Source of the DNA: a virus
Direction: 5' to 3' (one strand)
DNA: 36,988 bases
IMG/VR virus record: IMGVR_UViG_3300025886_000078
Span: 1-36,988 of that record
Position 1 is the first letter of the stretch, and the number at the start of each line of letters is the position of its first letter. The notes below the pieces were generated by a model. It worked only from the letters and a program-made list of their open reading frames with translations, did not search any database and was not told the origin of the DNA. A program made the translations under genes and the position numbers. Shown in pieces: positions 11,906-20,623 of this stretch.

Positions 11906-13309
11906 ATGAGTGCTATAAACGCAACAAAACAAGGAGGGGTAACTCCTACGGGGTATCCGTCCTCTTTGAAAACCACTCCAGACAAGTACGTCTCTCTTGG
12001 CGACTTGCTTGACTACAACAAGCCCGATAACAGGGACCTGCTCATCAAGACCTTTGGTGATCAAGGTATTACTGGATTCTTGCAGTTGACTGGCGCTACG
12101 CGCTCTGCTGGTACGAACGACGAGGTTCAGTACTGGGAAGAGGGTAGGCTCCACAAGACGCTTGCTGTCACTAACATCGCCGCCGCAAACGCCGAGGCGA
12201 ATGTTGTACTGACTGTGGCTTCTTTCGTTGACGGAACCGACAACCCTGTCAGGTTGAACGACGTATTGCTTACCCCTAGTGGGCAGAGACTCGTTGTTAC
12301 AGCTCTTGGTAGCGGAACCTCAGTTACGTGCCGCACTATGGATGGCGCCGCTGTGTTGAATGATGCTGCTACTCAGAACTTGCCTATTATTGGTAATATC
12401 TACGCTCAGGGTACGGGTCAGCCTTCTCAGTTCTACCAGACTGAAGTTGTGAAGCGTACCAATCCATTCAACATCACTAAAGAGACCTACCACGTTACTG
12501 GTTCTCAAGCCACTAACATTGGCTGGATCAACGTCGGTAACGGTGACTACAGGTGGTACGTTAAAGGTGAGATGGATACGCGGAAGCGTTTCATGAATCA
12601 GCGTGAGATGATGATGTTGTTGAGCCAGAAGTGGGATCAAACCCTTGGTAACGACGGCAATGACTCTATCGCTTTGGCAGAAGGTAGAGCCACTGGTTCT
12701 GAAGGCTACTTCGATGCTATCGAAAACAGGGGTATCACTACCACTGGTACTTTTGGTGACGGTGCTGGATTCGCTGACATTGACGAGATCATCTTCGAGC
12801 TCGACAAGCAAGGTGCTCCTGCTGAGTACGCCATGTATGTTGACACGGCCACTTCGTTGGCTATCGACGACATGCTTGCTGGTGGTATCGCTACTCAAAC
12901 GACTGCAGGTCTTCCTGGTCAGTTTGGAGCTTTCCAGAACAGCGCTGACATGGCTGTCAAGCTTGGATTTAAGAGCTTCACTAGGGGTAGCTACACCTTC
13001 CATAAGCATGCTTGGAAGTTGCTGAGTGATCCTACTTTGCTCAATGCTTTCCCTGCTGGAACTAAGCCATACAAGGGCGCTATGGTTCCAATGACGCAAG
13101 TTGCTGACGCTAAGACTGGTGTTAAGGCTCCTTCCTTGGAGATGAACTACAAGGAAGTAAACGGTTACAACCGTGAGCTTGAGCACTGGGTTGAAGGCGG
13201 CGGAGTCCTCGGATTCGCAACGAACGATCAAGACGTGGCTAAGTTCCACTACCGTTCTGAAGCGAACCTGGTTACCCGCGCTGCTAACCAGCACGTTGTT
13301 CTCAAGTAA
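11906..13309 (+). CDS. Major capsid protein
   Basis: This 467-residue protein follows the scaffold gene and has the expected length and balanced composition of an HK97-fold capsid protein. The N-terminal arm (residues 1-60) leads to FGDQGITGFLQLTGATRSAGTNDEVQYWEEGRLHKT; the remainder includes FNITKETYHVTGSQATNIGWINVG (a probable E-loop/spine region) and a long SQKWDQTLGNDGND helix. The gene uses CGN arginine codons in about half the cases, more than its AGA/AGG-rich neighbours, as often seen for highly expressed phage genes. A long open frame on the opposite strand (12320-13294) is a by-product of this codon bias. A 12-bp UUCG hairpin follows the stop. Confidence 0.85.
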   Translation: MSAINATKQGGVTPTGYPSSLKTTPDKYVSLGDLLDYNKPDNRDLLIKTFGDQGITGFLQLTGATRSAGTNDEVQYWEEGRLHKTLAVTNIAAANAEANVVLTVASFVDGTDNPVRLNDVLLTPSGQRLVVTALGSGTSVTCRTMDGAAVLNDAATQNLPIIGNIYAQGTGQPSQFYQTEVVKRTNPFNITKETYHVTGSQATNIGWINVGNGDYRWYVKGEMDTRKRFMNQREMMMLLSQKWDQTLGNDGNDSIALAEGRATGSEGYFDAIENRGITTTGTFGDGAGFADIDEIIFELDKQGAPAEYAMYVDTATSLAIDDMLAGGIATQTTAGLPGQFGAFQNSADMAVKLGFKSFTRGSYTFHKHAWKLLSDPTLLNAFPAGTKPYKGAMVPMTQVADAKTGVKAPSLEMNYKEVNGYNRELEHWVEGGGVLGFATNDQDVAKFHYRSEANLVTRAANQHVVLK

Positions 13310-13323
13310 TTAACCTGAAGTGA

Positions 13324-13351
13324 GAGAGAGGGTCCTTCGGGACCTTCTCTC
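13324..13351 (+). terminator. UUCG-capped 12-bp hairpin after the capsid gene
   Basis: Bases 13324-13335 pair with 13340-13351 around a TTCG loop (one G-U pair). It lies 14 bp after the capsid stop. There is no U-run after it, so it may act as an mRNA 3'-end stabiliser or partial terminator rather than a classical terminator. Confidence 0.6.
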
Positions 13352-13373
13352 AATCTTCGAAATACATAGAGAT

Positions 13374-13709
13374 ATGGCTAAAAATGGAGTTTTCCCTCTT
13401 ATTAGAAAAGAGACACATACCACAATTGGTGCTACCACTTGGGGCGACGACACTACCAAGGAGGTAGGGGTTATCAAGATTGCTGGTGCTCACACTACTG
13501 ACTTTGATAGCACAAACTTCCCAGGCAACCCTGGGGACATGGTTATTGTGGTCAACACCACTGCAAGTAACGTTAACGTTTTGATTAGTCCAGATCCGTT
13601 TGGAGATGACACTGCGGACGGCCTGGTCCTTGGAGCGGGTGCTGCGGTTTCCGTCATTTACCATGAGGACAACGGGTGGCTCTTCATGGGTACTGTTGCT
13701 GCAAGCTAA
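13374..13709 (+). CDS. Small beta-rich head protein, probable decoration protein
   Basis: The ATG at 13374 gives 111 residues; an open stretch before it runs through the hairpin and is not coding. The protein is short and beta-rich (KEVGVIKIAG, DMVIVVNTTASNVNVLISP, AAVSVIYHEDNGWLFMG), with many T, G, D and V, as in trimeric decoration or head-fibre proteins. It lies directly after the capsid gene and is bracketed by two hairpins, so its mRNA level may be set independently. Function is inferred from context and composition only. Confidence 0.62.
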   Translation: MAKNGVFPLIRKETHTTIGATTWGDDTTKEVGVIKIAGAHTTDFDSTNFPGNPGDMVIVVNTTASNVNVLISPDPFGDDTADGLVLGAGAAVSVIYHEDNGWLFMGTVAAS

Positions 13710-13724
13710 TAAACACTGGTAATT

Positions 13725-13760
13725 GAGAGGGCCTTTCGGGGCTCTCTCTCTTACTCTTTT
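13725..13760 (+). terminator. Hairpin with T-rich tail after decoration gene
   Basis: GAGAGGGCC (13725-13733) pairs with 13740-13748 around TTTCGG (one G-U pair), followed by a pyrimidine-rich tail ending in TTTTT (13757-13761). This is a plausible rho-independent terminator 15 bp after the stop. Confidence 0.65.
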
Positions 13761-13779
13761 TAATTCAATTACAAATTCA

Positions 13780-14592
13780 ATGACTACTACAACTAAACGG
13801 GGGCCAGGTCGCCCCGCCACAAAAAAGACCGTCACGCCTCAGGCTACAAAGCAAAAGCCTAGGATAAAAAGAAATTTAGATACGAATTCCGTAAAGGAGT
13901 ACAAGACCATTAAGTCTATGGGGGCAACCTATATGATGCAGCAGAAAGGAACAACGGTCTTTGACGCTGAAGAGAACAGAATCAGAGAGATTCGGTACTG
14001 CCCAAACGAGCCTAGTATTTACAGAGAGGAGCAATCCGATAACGCAAGGCGGGAAAGCATTGTGTTTATTGAAGGAAGAAAGTTTGTTCGTCCTGACCAG
14101 CCCAACCTGATTGAGTTTATGGAGACTCACCCAGACAACAAGGCTAACGGAGGGAATCTGTTTGAAATCGTCAACAAAGAAAAGAAGGCTGAAGTAGAAG
14201 TCGAGAAGGAATTCTTGGTTGCTGATGCTGTTATGATGATCAGAAACAAAGATCTTGAAGAGCTTCTTGGAGTCGCTGTAGCCCTTGCTGTAGACGTAGA
14301 TAGGCCAGTAAACGAAATCAAGCATGATCTCTTGGTGTTTGCTAAGAAGAGCCCACAGAAGTTTATTGAGTCATTCGACAACCCTGTCGTAGAGATGAAG
14401 ACTAAACTAAAGATGGCTGAGAAGTATCAAATCATCAAGCTAAGCAGCGACGGAGTGAAGTGGTATGACACCAACAAGCTTATCGTCTCTGTGCCTGCAG
14501 GAAAGGATCCTCTGGACGTGTTTGTGAGGTACTGCCTTACAGAGGTAGCCGCACCTATCGTAGAGGAGATAGACAAGCAGATGAACGCTTAA
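13780..14592 (+). CDS. AT-hook-type DNA-associated head protein
   Basis: The ATG at 13780 gives 270 residues; the frame is open upstream only through the hairpin. The N-terminus reads MTTTTKRGPGRPATKK, an AT-hook-like GPGRP core in a basic setting, followed by about 30 more basic residues. The remainder is a mixed domain with a central acidic linker (KEKKAEVEVEKEFLVAD, about 146-162) and a helical C-terminal half (LEELLGVAVALAVDVDRPVNEIKHDLL). Minor-groove binding by the N-terminus is a reasonable expectation. Proteins with an AT-hook start are found after the capsid gene in other Bacteroidota podoviruses as I recall. It ends just before a strong terminator. Confidence 0.6.
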   Translation: MTTTTKRGPGRPATKKTVTPQATKQKPRIKRNLDTNSVKEYKTIKSMGATYMMQQKGTTVFDAEENRIREIRYCPNEPSIYREEQSDNARRESIVFIEGRKFVRPDQPNLIEFMETHPDNKANGGNLFEIVNKEKKAEVEVEKEFLVADAVMMIRNKDLEELLGVAVALAVDVDRPVNEIKHDLLVFAKKSPQKFIESFDNPVVEMKTKLKMAEKYQIIKLSSDGVKWYDTNKLIVSVPAGKDPLDVFVRYCLTEVAAPIVEEIDKQMNA

Positions 14593-14612
14593 CCAAGACT
14601 AAATACCAACAA

Positions 14613-14640
14613 AAAAGGCCGCCTTCGGGCGGCTTTTTCT
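14613..14640 (+). terminator. Strong rho-independent terminator
   Basis: GCCGCC (14618-14623) pairs with GGCGGC (14628-14633) around TTCG; A-run upstream and T-run downstream extend the stem (14613-14617 with 14634-14638) and provide the U-tract. It separates the capsid unit from the connector unit, whose promoter box starts six bases later. Confidence 0.88.
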
Positions 14641-14645
14641 TTTCG

Positions 14646-14653
14646 TATATTTG
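14646..14653 (+). promoter_or_regulatory. TATATTTG promoter box, 4 nt before ATG
   Basis: TATATTTG follows the terminator immediately and ends 4 nt before the ATG at 14658. Since the region 20-25 bases upstream is the terminator stem and U-tract, there is no room for an ordinary -33 TTG. Confidence 0.66.
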
Positions 14654-14657
14654 CTTT

Positions 14658-15374
14658 ATGGCAAGCGTATCCGCCGTATACAACACTCTTAAAGACTTGG
14701 TTAACAAAGACCAAAATGGGTTTGTTACGCCTACTGTATTCAACAATTTTGCTCAGATCGCTCAGCTTAGAATATTCAACAGATTATTCGATGAGCTGAA
14801 AGACGCAAAGCGCATGAGTAAAGCGGGCTTTAACCCTGGCCGAGACAAGTCTAGGTTCAAGAGGGTAGAGGAAGACCTGGCTTACTTCGTTAGAGTGGCC
14901 ACCCCAGCTAAAGTCGGGGATGTATTCCCTAAACCAGATGACTTGGCTAGGCTCATTGGCGTCACAACAACTGGTACCCCCAGGGTAAACGTAGAGATGT
15001 GCTATGACGAAGACAAGATTGACAGAATCTTAATTAGCAACATCAGCGCCCCTACAGCAGATTTCCCTGTAGCTCTTGTAAATCAAGATATCGAGGTGTT
15101 CCCTAGTACTATAAACAACGTTAGGGTTAAGTACTACAAGTACCCTCAAGGTATTAATAATGCTGGGGCCGCCTCTGTCTCCCCTCCCACCGTGGTCGTA
15201 GACGCAAACGACACCCCTACTTCAGCCTGTATTGACTTTGAGCTTCCTGATCATTATCTCACCGATTTAGTTATCGAGATGGGGAGTCTTATAGGAATTA
15301 ACCTTAGGGACCAGGTTTTGGATCAGACTACTCGGTTGGAGCAAAACGAACGTAAACAAGAAAGCACCTTCTGA
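14658..15374 (+). CDS. Head-tail connector-type protein 1
   Basis: This 238-residue protein begins with helices (SVSAVYNTLKDLVNKDQNGFVTPTVFNNFAQIAQLRIFNRLFDEL, about 4-50), then a beta-rich middle, and near the end has FELPDHYLTDLVIEMGSLIGINLRD, a pattern shared with adaptor and ring proteins that sit under the portal in podoviruses (P22 gp4-like and the ring proteins of crAss-like phages). It should bind the portal underside and help seal the packaged DNA. It is coupled to the next gene by a TGATG overlap. Family assignment is by pattern memory. Confidence 0.55.
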   Translation: MASVSAVYNTLKDLVNKDQNGFVTPTVFNNFAQIAQLRIFNRLFDELKDAKRMSKAGFNPGRDKSRFKRVEEDLAYFVRVATPAKVGDVFPKPDDLARLIGVTTTGTPRVNVEMCYDEDKIDRILISNISAPTADFPVALVNQDIEVFPSTINNVRVKYYKYPQGINNAGAASVSPPTVVVDANDTPTSACIDFELPDHYLTDLVIEMGSLIGINLRDQVLDQTTRLEQNERKQESTF

Positions 15375-16201
15375 TGTCGAGAAATTACATACCACTTAAT
15401 CAGGTAGTTAACGACTTCATAGTTACCCTGGACACAGACGACTACGTAAGCAACGCCCCAGACACCACCATTAGGAGCTTTGCTCTGCGTGGTATGCGTG
15501 AGATGGGGTTTGACATGCTGAAGGTGGTTAGGTCCTTGAAGATGCCTGTGTCAAGCAACAATACAATAGATCTTCCAGACGACTACGTGGACTGGAGTAA
15601 GGTAGGTGTGGTAGGTAATGACGGGCTGGTGTACGTACTTGGCGAGAACAAGAACCTCAACGTATCTCAGACATACGACTTAGACAGCAATGGAGACCCT
15701 CAGGACGCTAACAACGATGGGTTTTACGACAGGGTAGACTCTAAGTCATCTACCTCTAGTGGATCTCCTGCGTCTGACGCGGGTATCTCTGACGGAATGG
15801 AGTCGTACATCTTCCGAAACTTCGTTCATGAGAACAATCAAGGTAGGTTGTATGGTATTGGGGGTGGCAACTACTACGGGGAGTTCAGGGTAAATTTAGA
15901 TCAGAACAGGCTCGAACTCAAGAGCAACTCCAGTATCAGCGAAGTAGTCATTGAATACATTGCTGACGAGGCCAGGTCTGTAAACCCTAGGGTTCATATC
16001 TACGCAGAAGAGGCGTTGAGGTCTTTCATCTACTACAAGATGATCGAGCGCAAAGCTTCCGTACCTGCTAACGAGAAGGCTAGAGCTAGGCAAGAGTACT
16101 ACAACGAAAGGCGCAAGGCCAATGCTCGTATGAAGTCCTTCACGAAAGAAGAGTTGCTCAAGACTATTCGTAAGAACTTTAAGCAAGCACCTAAGCGCTA
16201 A
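15374..16201 (+). CDS. Head-tail connector-type protein 2 (tail tubular A/gp4-like)
   Basis: This 275-residue protein has helices at the start (TTIRSFALRGMREMGFDMLKVVRSLKMPV, about 30-58), then TIDLPDDYVDWSKVGVVGNDGLVYVL, a hallmark order of tail-tubular/adaptor proteins in podoviruses, a disordered serine-rich loop (about 121-140) and a C-terminal helical pair (VHIYAEEALRSFIYYKMIERK ... EYYNERRKANARMKSFT). It likely forms a ring between the portal side and the large hub protein. TGATG upstream and TAATG downstream imply tight translational coupling in a three-gene connector/hub unit. Confidence 0.65.
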   Translation: MSRNYIPLNQVVNDFIVTLDTDDYVSNAPDTTIRSFALRGMREMGFDMLKVVRSLKMPVSSNNTIDLPDDYVDWSKVGVVGNDGLVYVLGENKNLNVSQTYDLDSNGDPQDANNDGFYDRVDSKSSTSSGSPASDAGISDGMESYIFRNFVHENNQGRLYGIGGGNYYGEFRVNLDQNRLELKSNSSISEVVIEYIADEARSVNPRVHIYAEEALRSFIYYKMIERKASVPANEKARARQEYYNERRKANARMKSFTKEELLKTIRKNFKQAPKR

Positions 16202-19200
16202 TGGCTATTGATAAGACTATCCCGAACAGACTCCAAGCAGATGCTGATCAGAGGCTTGTACGCCCTGAAGTCGGGGAGATGCTGGACGCTCAGAACGTTA
16301 CCACGGCGGAAAGCGGAGGCAGTTCCTCTGGTGTCATCAAGAATGTCAGGGGTACTATTGCTGGCACCCCCCTTACTGCCACAGACAGGATAGAAGATGA
16401 CAACTCGGTAAGAGTCATTGGAAGCGTATCTGATTCTCAGCGTGGATTCGTATACTGGTTTGTTGCTGACGTAACTGGAAGCTCTCAAGACGCTATATAT
16501 CAGTACAATACATCAGACGATACTTATAGAGTGGTGTTAAAGGGATCTTTTTTGTCCTTCAATCATAATGGATTTATTAAAGCAGACTTAGTAAACGCTG
16601 CGTTTCAACAAGATGGAGTTATCCAAACTGCTTTATACTTTACTGATAATGTAAATCCCCCTAGAAAAATTAATGTAGACAGGGCTATATCTGGGGACTA
16701 CGCAGTTCTTGGTCAAGTTTCTGGTGACATAGATTTCTCTATACCTGTCATTAGAGCCTGTCTAACTATACCGCCTACGTTCTTTTTTGAAACAGACGAA
16801 AATTTTTCAATAAACAACTTTAGGGAGGATTCTTTTCAGTTTGCCATACAGTACATATACAAGGACGGGGAGGAGTCGGCGATATCTACTTATTCAAAAA
16901 TAGCAGTATCGAACTCAATAAAAGAGTCTGGGATTGTAGATGTGCTGTCCTCAACCAATGATGAGAACGTTTGTGTAATTGACACTAAGTGGGTGTCTGA
17001 AAACGAAAGAACGTACAAAACTGACGTAAAAAAGATAAGGATTCTGGGAAGGGTTAGGAATGGTAGCACTTTTTATATTATAGATGAGTTTGATCCAAAC
17101 TCTTCTGTTTCTAGAGAGTTTGATGGAGTCGACCTAAATGTTTACGACTCTACCCTCGGTCACTACAGATTTTATAACGAAGGGCTCTACTCTGTGGTTT
17201 CGTCAGACACAGTCAACAAGATTTATGATAACGTACCTCTTTTAGCTGCTGGTCAAGCAATGGCGGGAAATAGGTTGATGTACTCTAATTACACAGAAGG
17301 CAGAGAAAACAACCCTGTGTCTCCTAACTTGTCAGCTACTTACTCGTCAGATAATACTTCTGGAAGCTCCAGTTACCATGATCAATCTAACGCTGCTTCC
17401 GCTATTACAATCGCCCTTAATGCCTCTGACATAGATGACGGAAAAGTTATAGTTGACTTAACATCGACTGCTTTTACCTGGCCCTCTCCAAACAATCAGA
17501 CATCTACAGTACCAGACAATACCACCACAAAAATATCTTTTGATTACTTACTTTTTTCAGACGTATACAAGTCTGGAAGTGAGGTTCATACGGTTTCGTG
17601 TGTTAGTGATGGGGGAGGGTTTGACTTGGATTTTGGAACGGCAGCAAATAACAAATTTCCGATTAGACCAGCTGACTTATCTAGTAGTAACCCAAATCCT
17701 CTTTCAGTTAGCGCTACCTACACCACTTCTGGGTCGCAAGACGTAGAAGACATATCTGACGGGCTAAAAAGCTTGCTCGTTGACACTCAACACGAATCAT
17801 CTTGCATATACACAGTAACTTCTGTTTCTGCTAAAATATCTAACAGCACGGACTCATCATATCCTGACGGAGGCACGGTATTGGGGACCGTTAAGTTTAA
17901 GCTAGTGATGGGGTTTGATCAGATAACGGACGATACTGATGACGGGTTGTTTGTTATTAGCCCGTACATAAAAGAAGTAGAGGTCTTGTCTCACGACTTT
18001 TCTGCGGTCAATTCTATAACCAGCCAGTCAACAAACTCGTCTTTGCTTTCCACTCAGGCGACTTATGATGCTGATCCAACACAAACGTCAGGAACATACA
18101 TATCAAGCCCTTCTGTTTACTCTCAGTCTCCATCCCTCACTAGTTCTTTTAAGATGGGGAGCTCTCATGAATTTGGAATTGTTTATTACGACAAGTGGGG
18201 AAGAAGCGGGCTTGTAAATAAAGCGGGTAGTATATATGTGGATCACACTGCTGAAAGAACTAGTAATTACGGACCAGTATCAATAACTATGTCTTTCGGT
18301 TCTGGCGAGAACCCGCCCTCCTGGGCGGACTCGTGGCAACCCGTGTATAGGGGCATGTCTTCTTTTGATAATTTTACCACATACACTACTGGTGGGGGCT
18401 ATCCAATAAAAGAAAACGGTCACGCCACACTAATAGAGTCTGACCATAGAATATATGTTTCCTTAAACACTCTTGACATATACAACGAGGAACAAGGAGG
18501 GTTTAGGGATTACTCCTTTACGGAAGGGGATATACTCAGGGTAATATCTAGGAAAGAGGGAACATCAGGAACAGTTTATTACCCTTCGGCTAATGATGGT
18601 TCTCCGATAGAGTTTGAGGTTTTAGGTGTTGAAATACTTGGACCTGACACGAACGATGACCCCAATCCGCTTGTAGGAAATGACTCAGGCCATGGAAAAC
18701 ACTACACTGGAAAGTTTCTTGTTCTTCAAGCGCCAGATGTGGACGGAGGCAGGCAAGTTGACGCTACTGGGGATGGAACCGTTGATGATGACCTAAAGTA
18801 CAACGGCTTTGACTGGTTCTCTATTACTGGGAGCAACTATCCCAACGACCCTAACTCCACGACCGCAAACTACTGGGGTAACGAAACTGTAGTAGAGATA
18901 CTTTCTCCTAGAAGCACCACTTCTAATAACGTGTTTTACGAAATTGGAGAACGTCAAAAAGCAAACGTTTGGGCAATAGTACCTGGCAGGGTAGACACCC
19001 AGCACGGTCCCGCCTTAACGATTAGAGAAGGCGACGTCCACATGAGGGTTATTTCTTGTCAAACCCCTGTATACGATTCCTCCTGGAACACAGACTCAGA
19101 GACCCCAAAAGAAGATTGGGAGTATGCGAATAAAGTTATAGAGACAAGAACCCTAAGCGATAAACAGTCCGAAGTGTGCTGGTCAAGAGGAAGGCCTCAT

Positions 19201-20610
19201 ATACCTTTTGAAAATGCAGCAGAGGTAAATAGATACAACGGGATCACATACAGCGATGCCTATGCCGAGGACGTAGCTAACCTTTCACTATCATCATTCA
19301 ATCCTAGCCTCGCCAATTTCTTCAGCCTTGACTCAGCTAACGGGGCTTGCAACTATATCGGTACGTTTAGGGATGACTATCTTCTTGCTTTTCAAGAGAA
19401 TAGGGTTGCTAGGGTGCCAGTAGGGAAAGACATCATCACTTCTCCTACAACGAGCGGTATTGTGTCTCTTAGCACAAACGTACTTAACACACCTCAGTAC
19501 TATTCTGGTGACTTTGGTTGTGGTAATAACCCTGAGTCTGTTATTATCCGCGATGGCAATGCGTTCTTTGTAGACACATCAAGGAAAAAACTTGTCAGGC
19601 TTACTACAGAGGGCTTGTCTCCTATTTCAGAGGAGGGGGTAGACAACATGTTCAAGAGCAATCTTGATGCGTTTACAGCAGAAGGAGGTACTCGAATAGT
19701 AAGCGGGTATGACCCAGAGGACAATCAATATTATGTAACTCTTCGACAGATTCCTGACCCTAATAACGTAGGTCAATTTCTTTACGGCGGACTTACTTTG
19801 GGATACAGCGTTAGTGCAGGAGTATGGCAGAGCAGATATACATTCTATCCAGACATGTACTCAGACCAGAACGGTACAATGTACTCTGCGTACTACGTCC
19901 AGAACCCAGCGCTCGCCAATGATGCTGAGGTTTTTCACTCTCACACAAACGAAACAGACTACAATACATTCTACGGTACATTTAGTCCGTCAACACTAAA
20001 GGTTGTAAGTAATTTCAACCCAAGTATGGTTAAAGTGTTTAACGCTATATCCTTAGAGAATAGCGGAAGTGCGAGGTGGGCGGCTACTTCTGTTGTAACA
20101 GACCTTGGCGCGACTGGAAGTGTTGCTCTTAACACGTTTAGAGAATATGAAGGGTCTGACTACGCCTCAATACGCAGAGACTCTTCTTCTAATAGCACTA
20201 AGCACATAATTCCTATTGGACAGGTTACGTCATCAAACATAGGCACTGGCGAGATATCCTTTGTCAATAGGGTAAACACACTGCCTCTTATGTCGGGGGC
20301 TACTGTAATGCAAGTTGACGGGCTAGGAAATCTCACAGACATAGGCACTCCCCTCAACTCGGTACTTCAGCCCCGCACTCTCTCCTCGGTCACCGCTGTT
20401 AGAGAGATACAGATAAACTCTGGAACCTCAGTAGACCTTACTGGAGCGAACCTTGTACTTGTTACTGACCAGGCTCAAAATGGGGATCCCATACGAGGTC
20501 ACTGGGCAGAAATAACCTTAACTACTAATCAGGCCACACTATTTGAGCTGTATTGCGTAAACACACATTTTGTGCAATCCAAGCAAGATCACTCGTTAGG
20601 CCAGCAATAA
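16201..20610 (+). CDS. Giant tail hub / muzzle-type stabilisation protein
   Basis: This 1,469-residue protein is beta-rich almost throughout, with many S, T, D, N and Y and very few long helices. The N-terminus (MAIDKTIPNRLQADADQRLV... GEMLDAQNVTTAESG) is the type seen in P22 gp10/T7 gp12-like and crAss-like 'muzzle' proteins, which begin by recognising the connector ring and then form beta-propeller-like domains. Its position after two connector genes supports this. It would form the tip of the short tail, hold DNA in, and carry binding sites for fibres. Base composition shifts to more AT-rich codons over about 16,500-18,900 than in the connector genes, suggesting a module with a different history. 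Confidence 0.7.
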   Translation: MAIDKTIPNRLQADADQRLVRPEVGEMLDAQNVTTAESGGSSSGVIKNVRGTIAGTPLTATDRIEDDNSVRVIGSVSDSQRGFVYWFVADVTGSSQDAIYQYNTSDDTYRVVLKGSFLSFNHNGFIKADLVNAAFQQDGVIQTALYFTDNVNPPRKINVDRAISGDYAVLGQVSGDIDFSIPVIRACLTIPPTFFFETDENFSINNFREDSFQFAIQYIYKDGEESAISTYSKIAVSNSIKESGIVDVLSSTNDENVCVIDTKWVSENERTYKTDVKKIRILGRVRNGSTFYIIDEFDPNSSVSREFDGVDLNVYDSTLGHYRFYNEGLYSVVSSDTVNKIYDNVPLLAAGQAMAGNRLMYSNYTEGRENNPVSPNLSATYSSDNTSGSSSYHDQSNAASAITIALNASDIDDGKVIVDLTSTAFTWPSPNNQTSTVPDNTTTKISFDYLLFSDVYKSGSEVHTVSCVSDGGGFDLDFGTAANNKFPIRPADLSSSNPNPLSVSATYTTSGSQDVEDISDGLKSLLVDTQHESSCIYTVTSVSAKISNSTDSSYPDGGTVLGTVKFKLVMGFDQITDDTDDGLFVISPYIKEVEVLSHDFSAVNSITSQSTNSSLLSTQATYDADPTQTSGTYISSPSVYSQSPSLTSSFKMGSSHEFGIVYYDKWGRSGLVNKAGSIYVDHTAERTSNYGPVSITMSFGSGENPPSWADSWQPVYRGMSSFDNFTTYTTGGGYPIKENGHATLIESDHRIYVSLNTLDIYNEEQGGFRDYSFTEGDILRVISRKEGTSGTVYYPSANDGSPIEFEVLGVEILGPDTNDDPNPLVGNDSGHGKHYTGKFLVLQAPDVDGGRQVDATGDGTVDDDLKYNGFDWFSITGSNYPNDPNSTTANYWGNETVVEILSPRSTTSNNVFYEIGERQKANVWAIVPGRVDTQHGPALTIREGDVHMRVISCQTPVYDSSWNTDSETPKEDWEYANKVIETRTLSDKQSEVCWSRGRPHIPFENAAEVNRYNGITYSDAYAEDVANLSLSSFNPSLANFFSLDSANGACNYIGTFRDDYLLAFQENRVARVPVGKDIITSPTTSGIVSLSTNVLNTPQYYSGDFGCGNNPESVIIRDGNAFFVDTSRKKLVRLTTEGLSPISEEGVDNMFKSNLDAFTAEGGTRIVSGYDPEDNQYYVTLRQIPDPNNVGQFLYGGLTLGYSVSAGVWQSRYTFYPDMYSDQNGTMYSAYYVQNPALANDAEVFHSHTNETDYNTFYGTFSPSTLKVVSNFNPSMVKVFNAISLENSGSARWAATSVVTDLGATGSVALNTFREYEGSDYASIRRDSSSNSTKHIIPIGQVTSSNIGTGEISFVNRVNTLPLMSGATVMQVDGLGNLTDIGTPLNSVLQPRTLSSVTAVREIQINSGTSVDLTGANLVLVTDQAQNGDPIRGHWAEITLTTNQATLFELYCVNTHFVQSKQDHSLGQQ

Positions 20611-20611
20611 C

Positions 20612-20619
20612 TATATTTG
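20612..20619 (+). promoter_or_regulatory. TATATTTG promoter box, 4 nt before ATG
   Basis: TATATTTG lies in the 13-bp gap after the hub gene, ending 4 nt before the ATG at 20624. No -33 TTG is evident. Confidence 0.62.
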
Positions 20620-20623
20620 TAAC

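Noticed and set aside
12320-13294. Long open frame of 324 codons antisense to the capsid gene
   Set aside because: It is fully contained in the capsid gene on the other strand, has no promoter or start context, and reads as serine/valine/leucine-rich text expected from the complement of biased codons.
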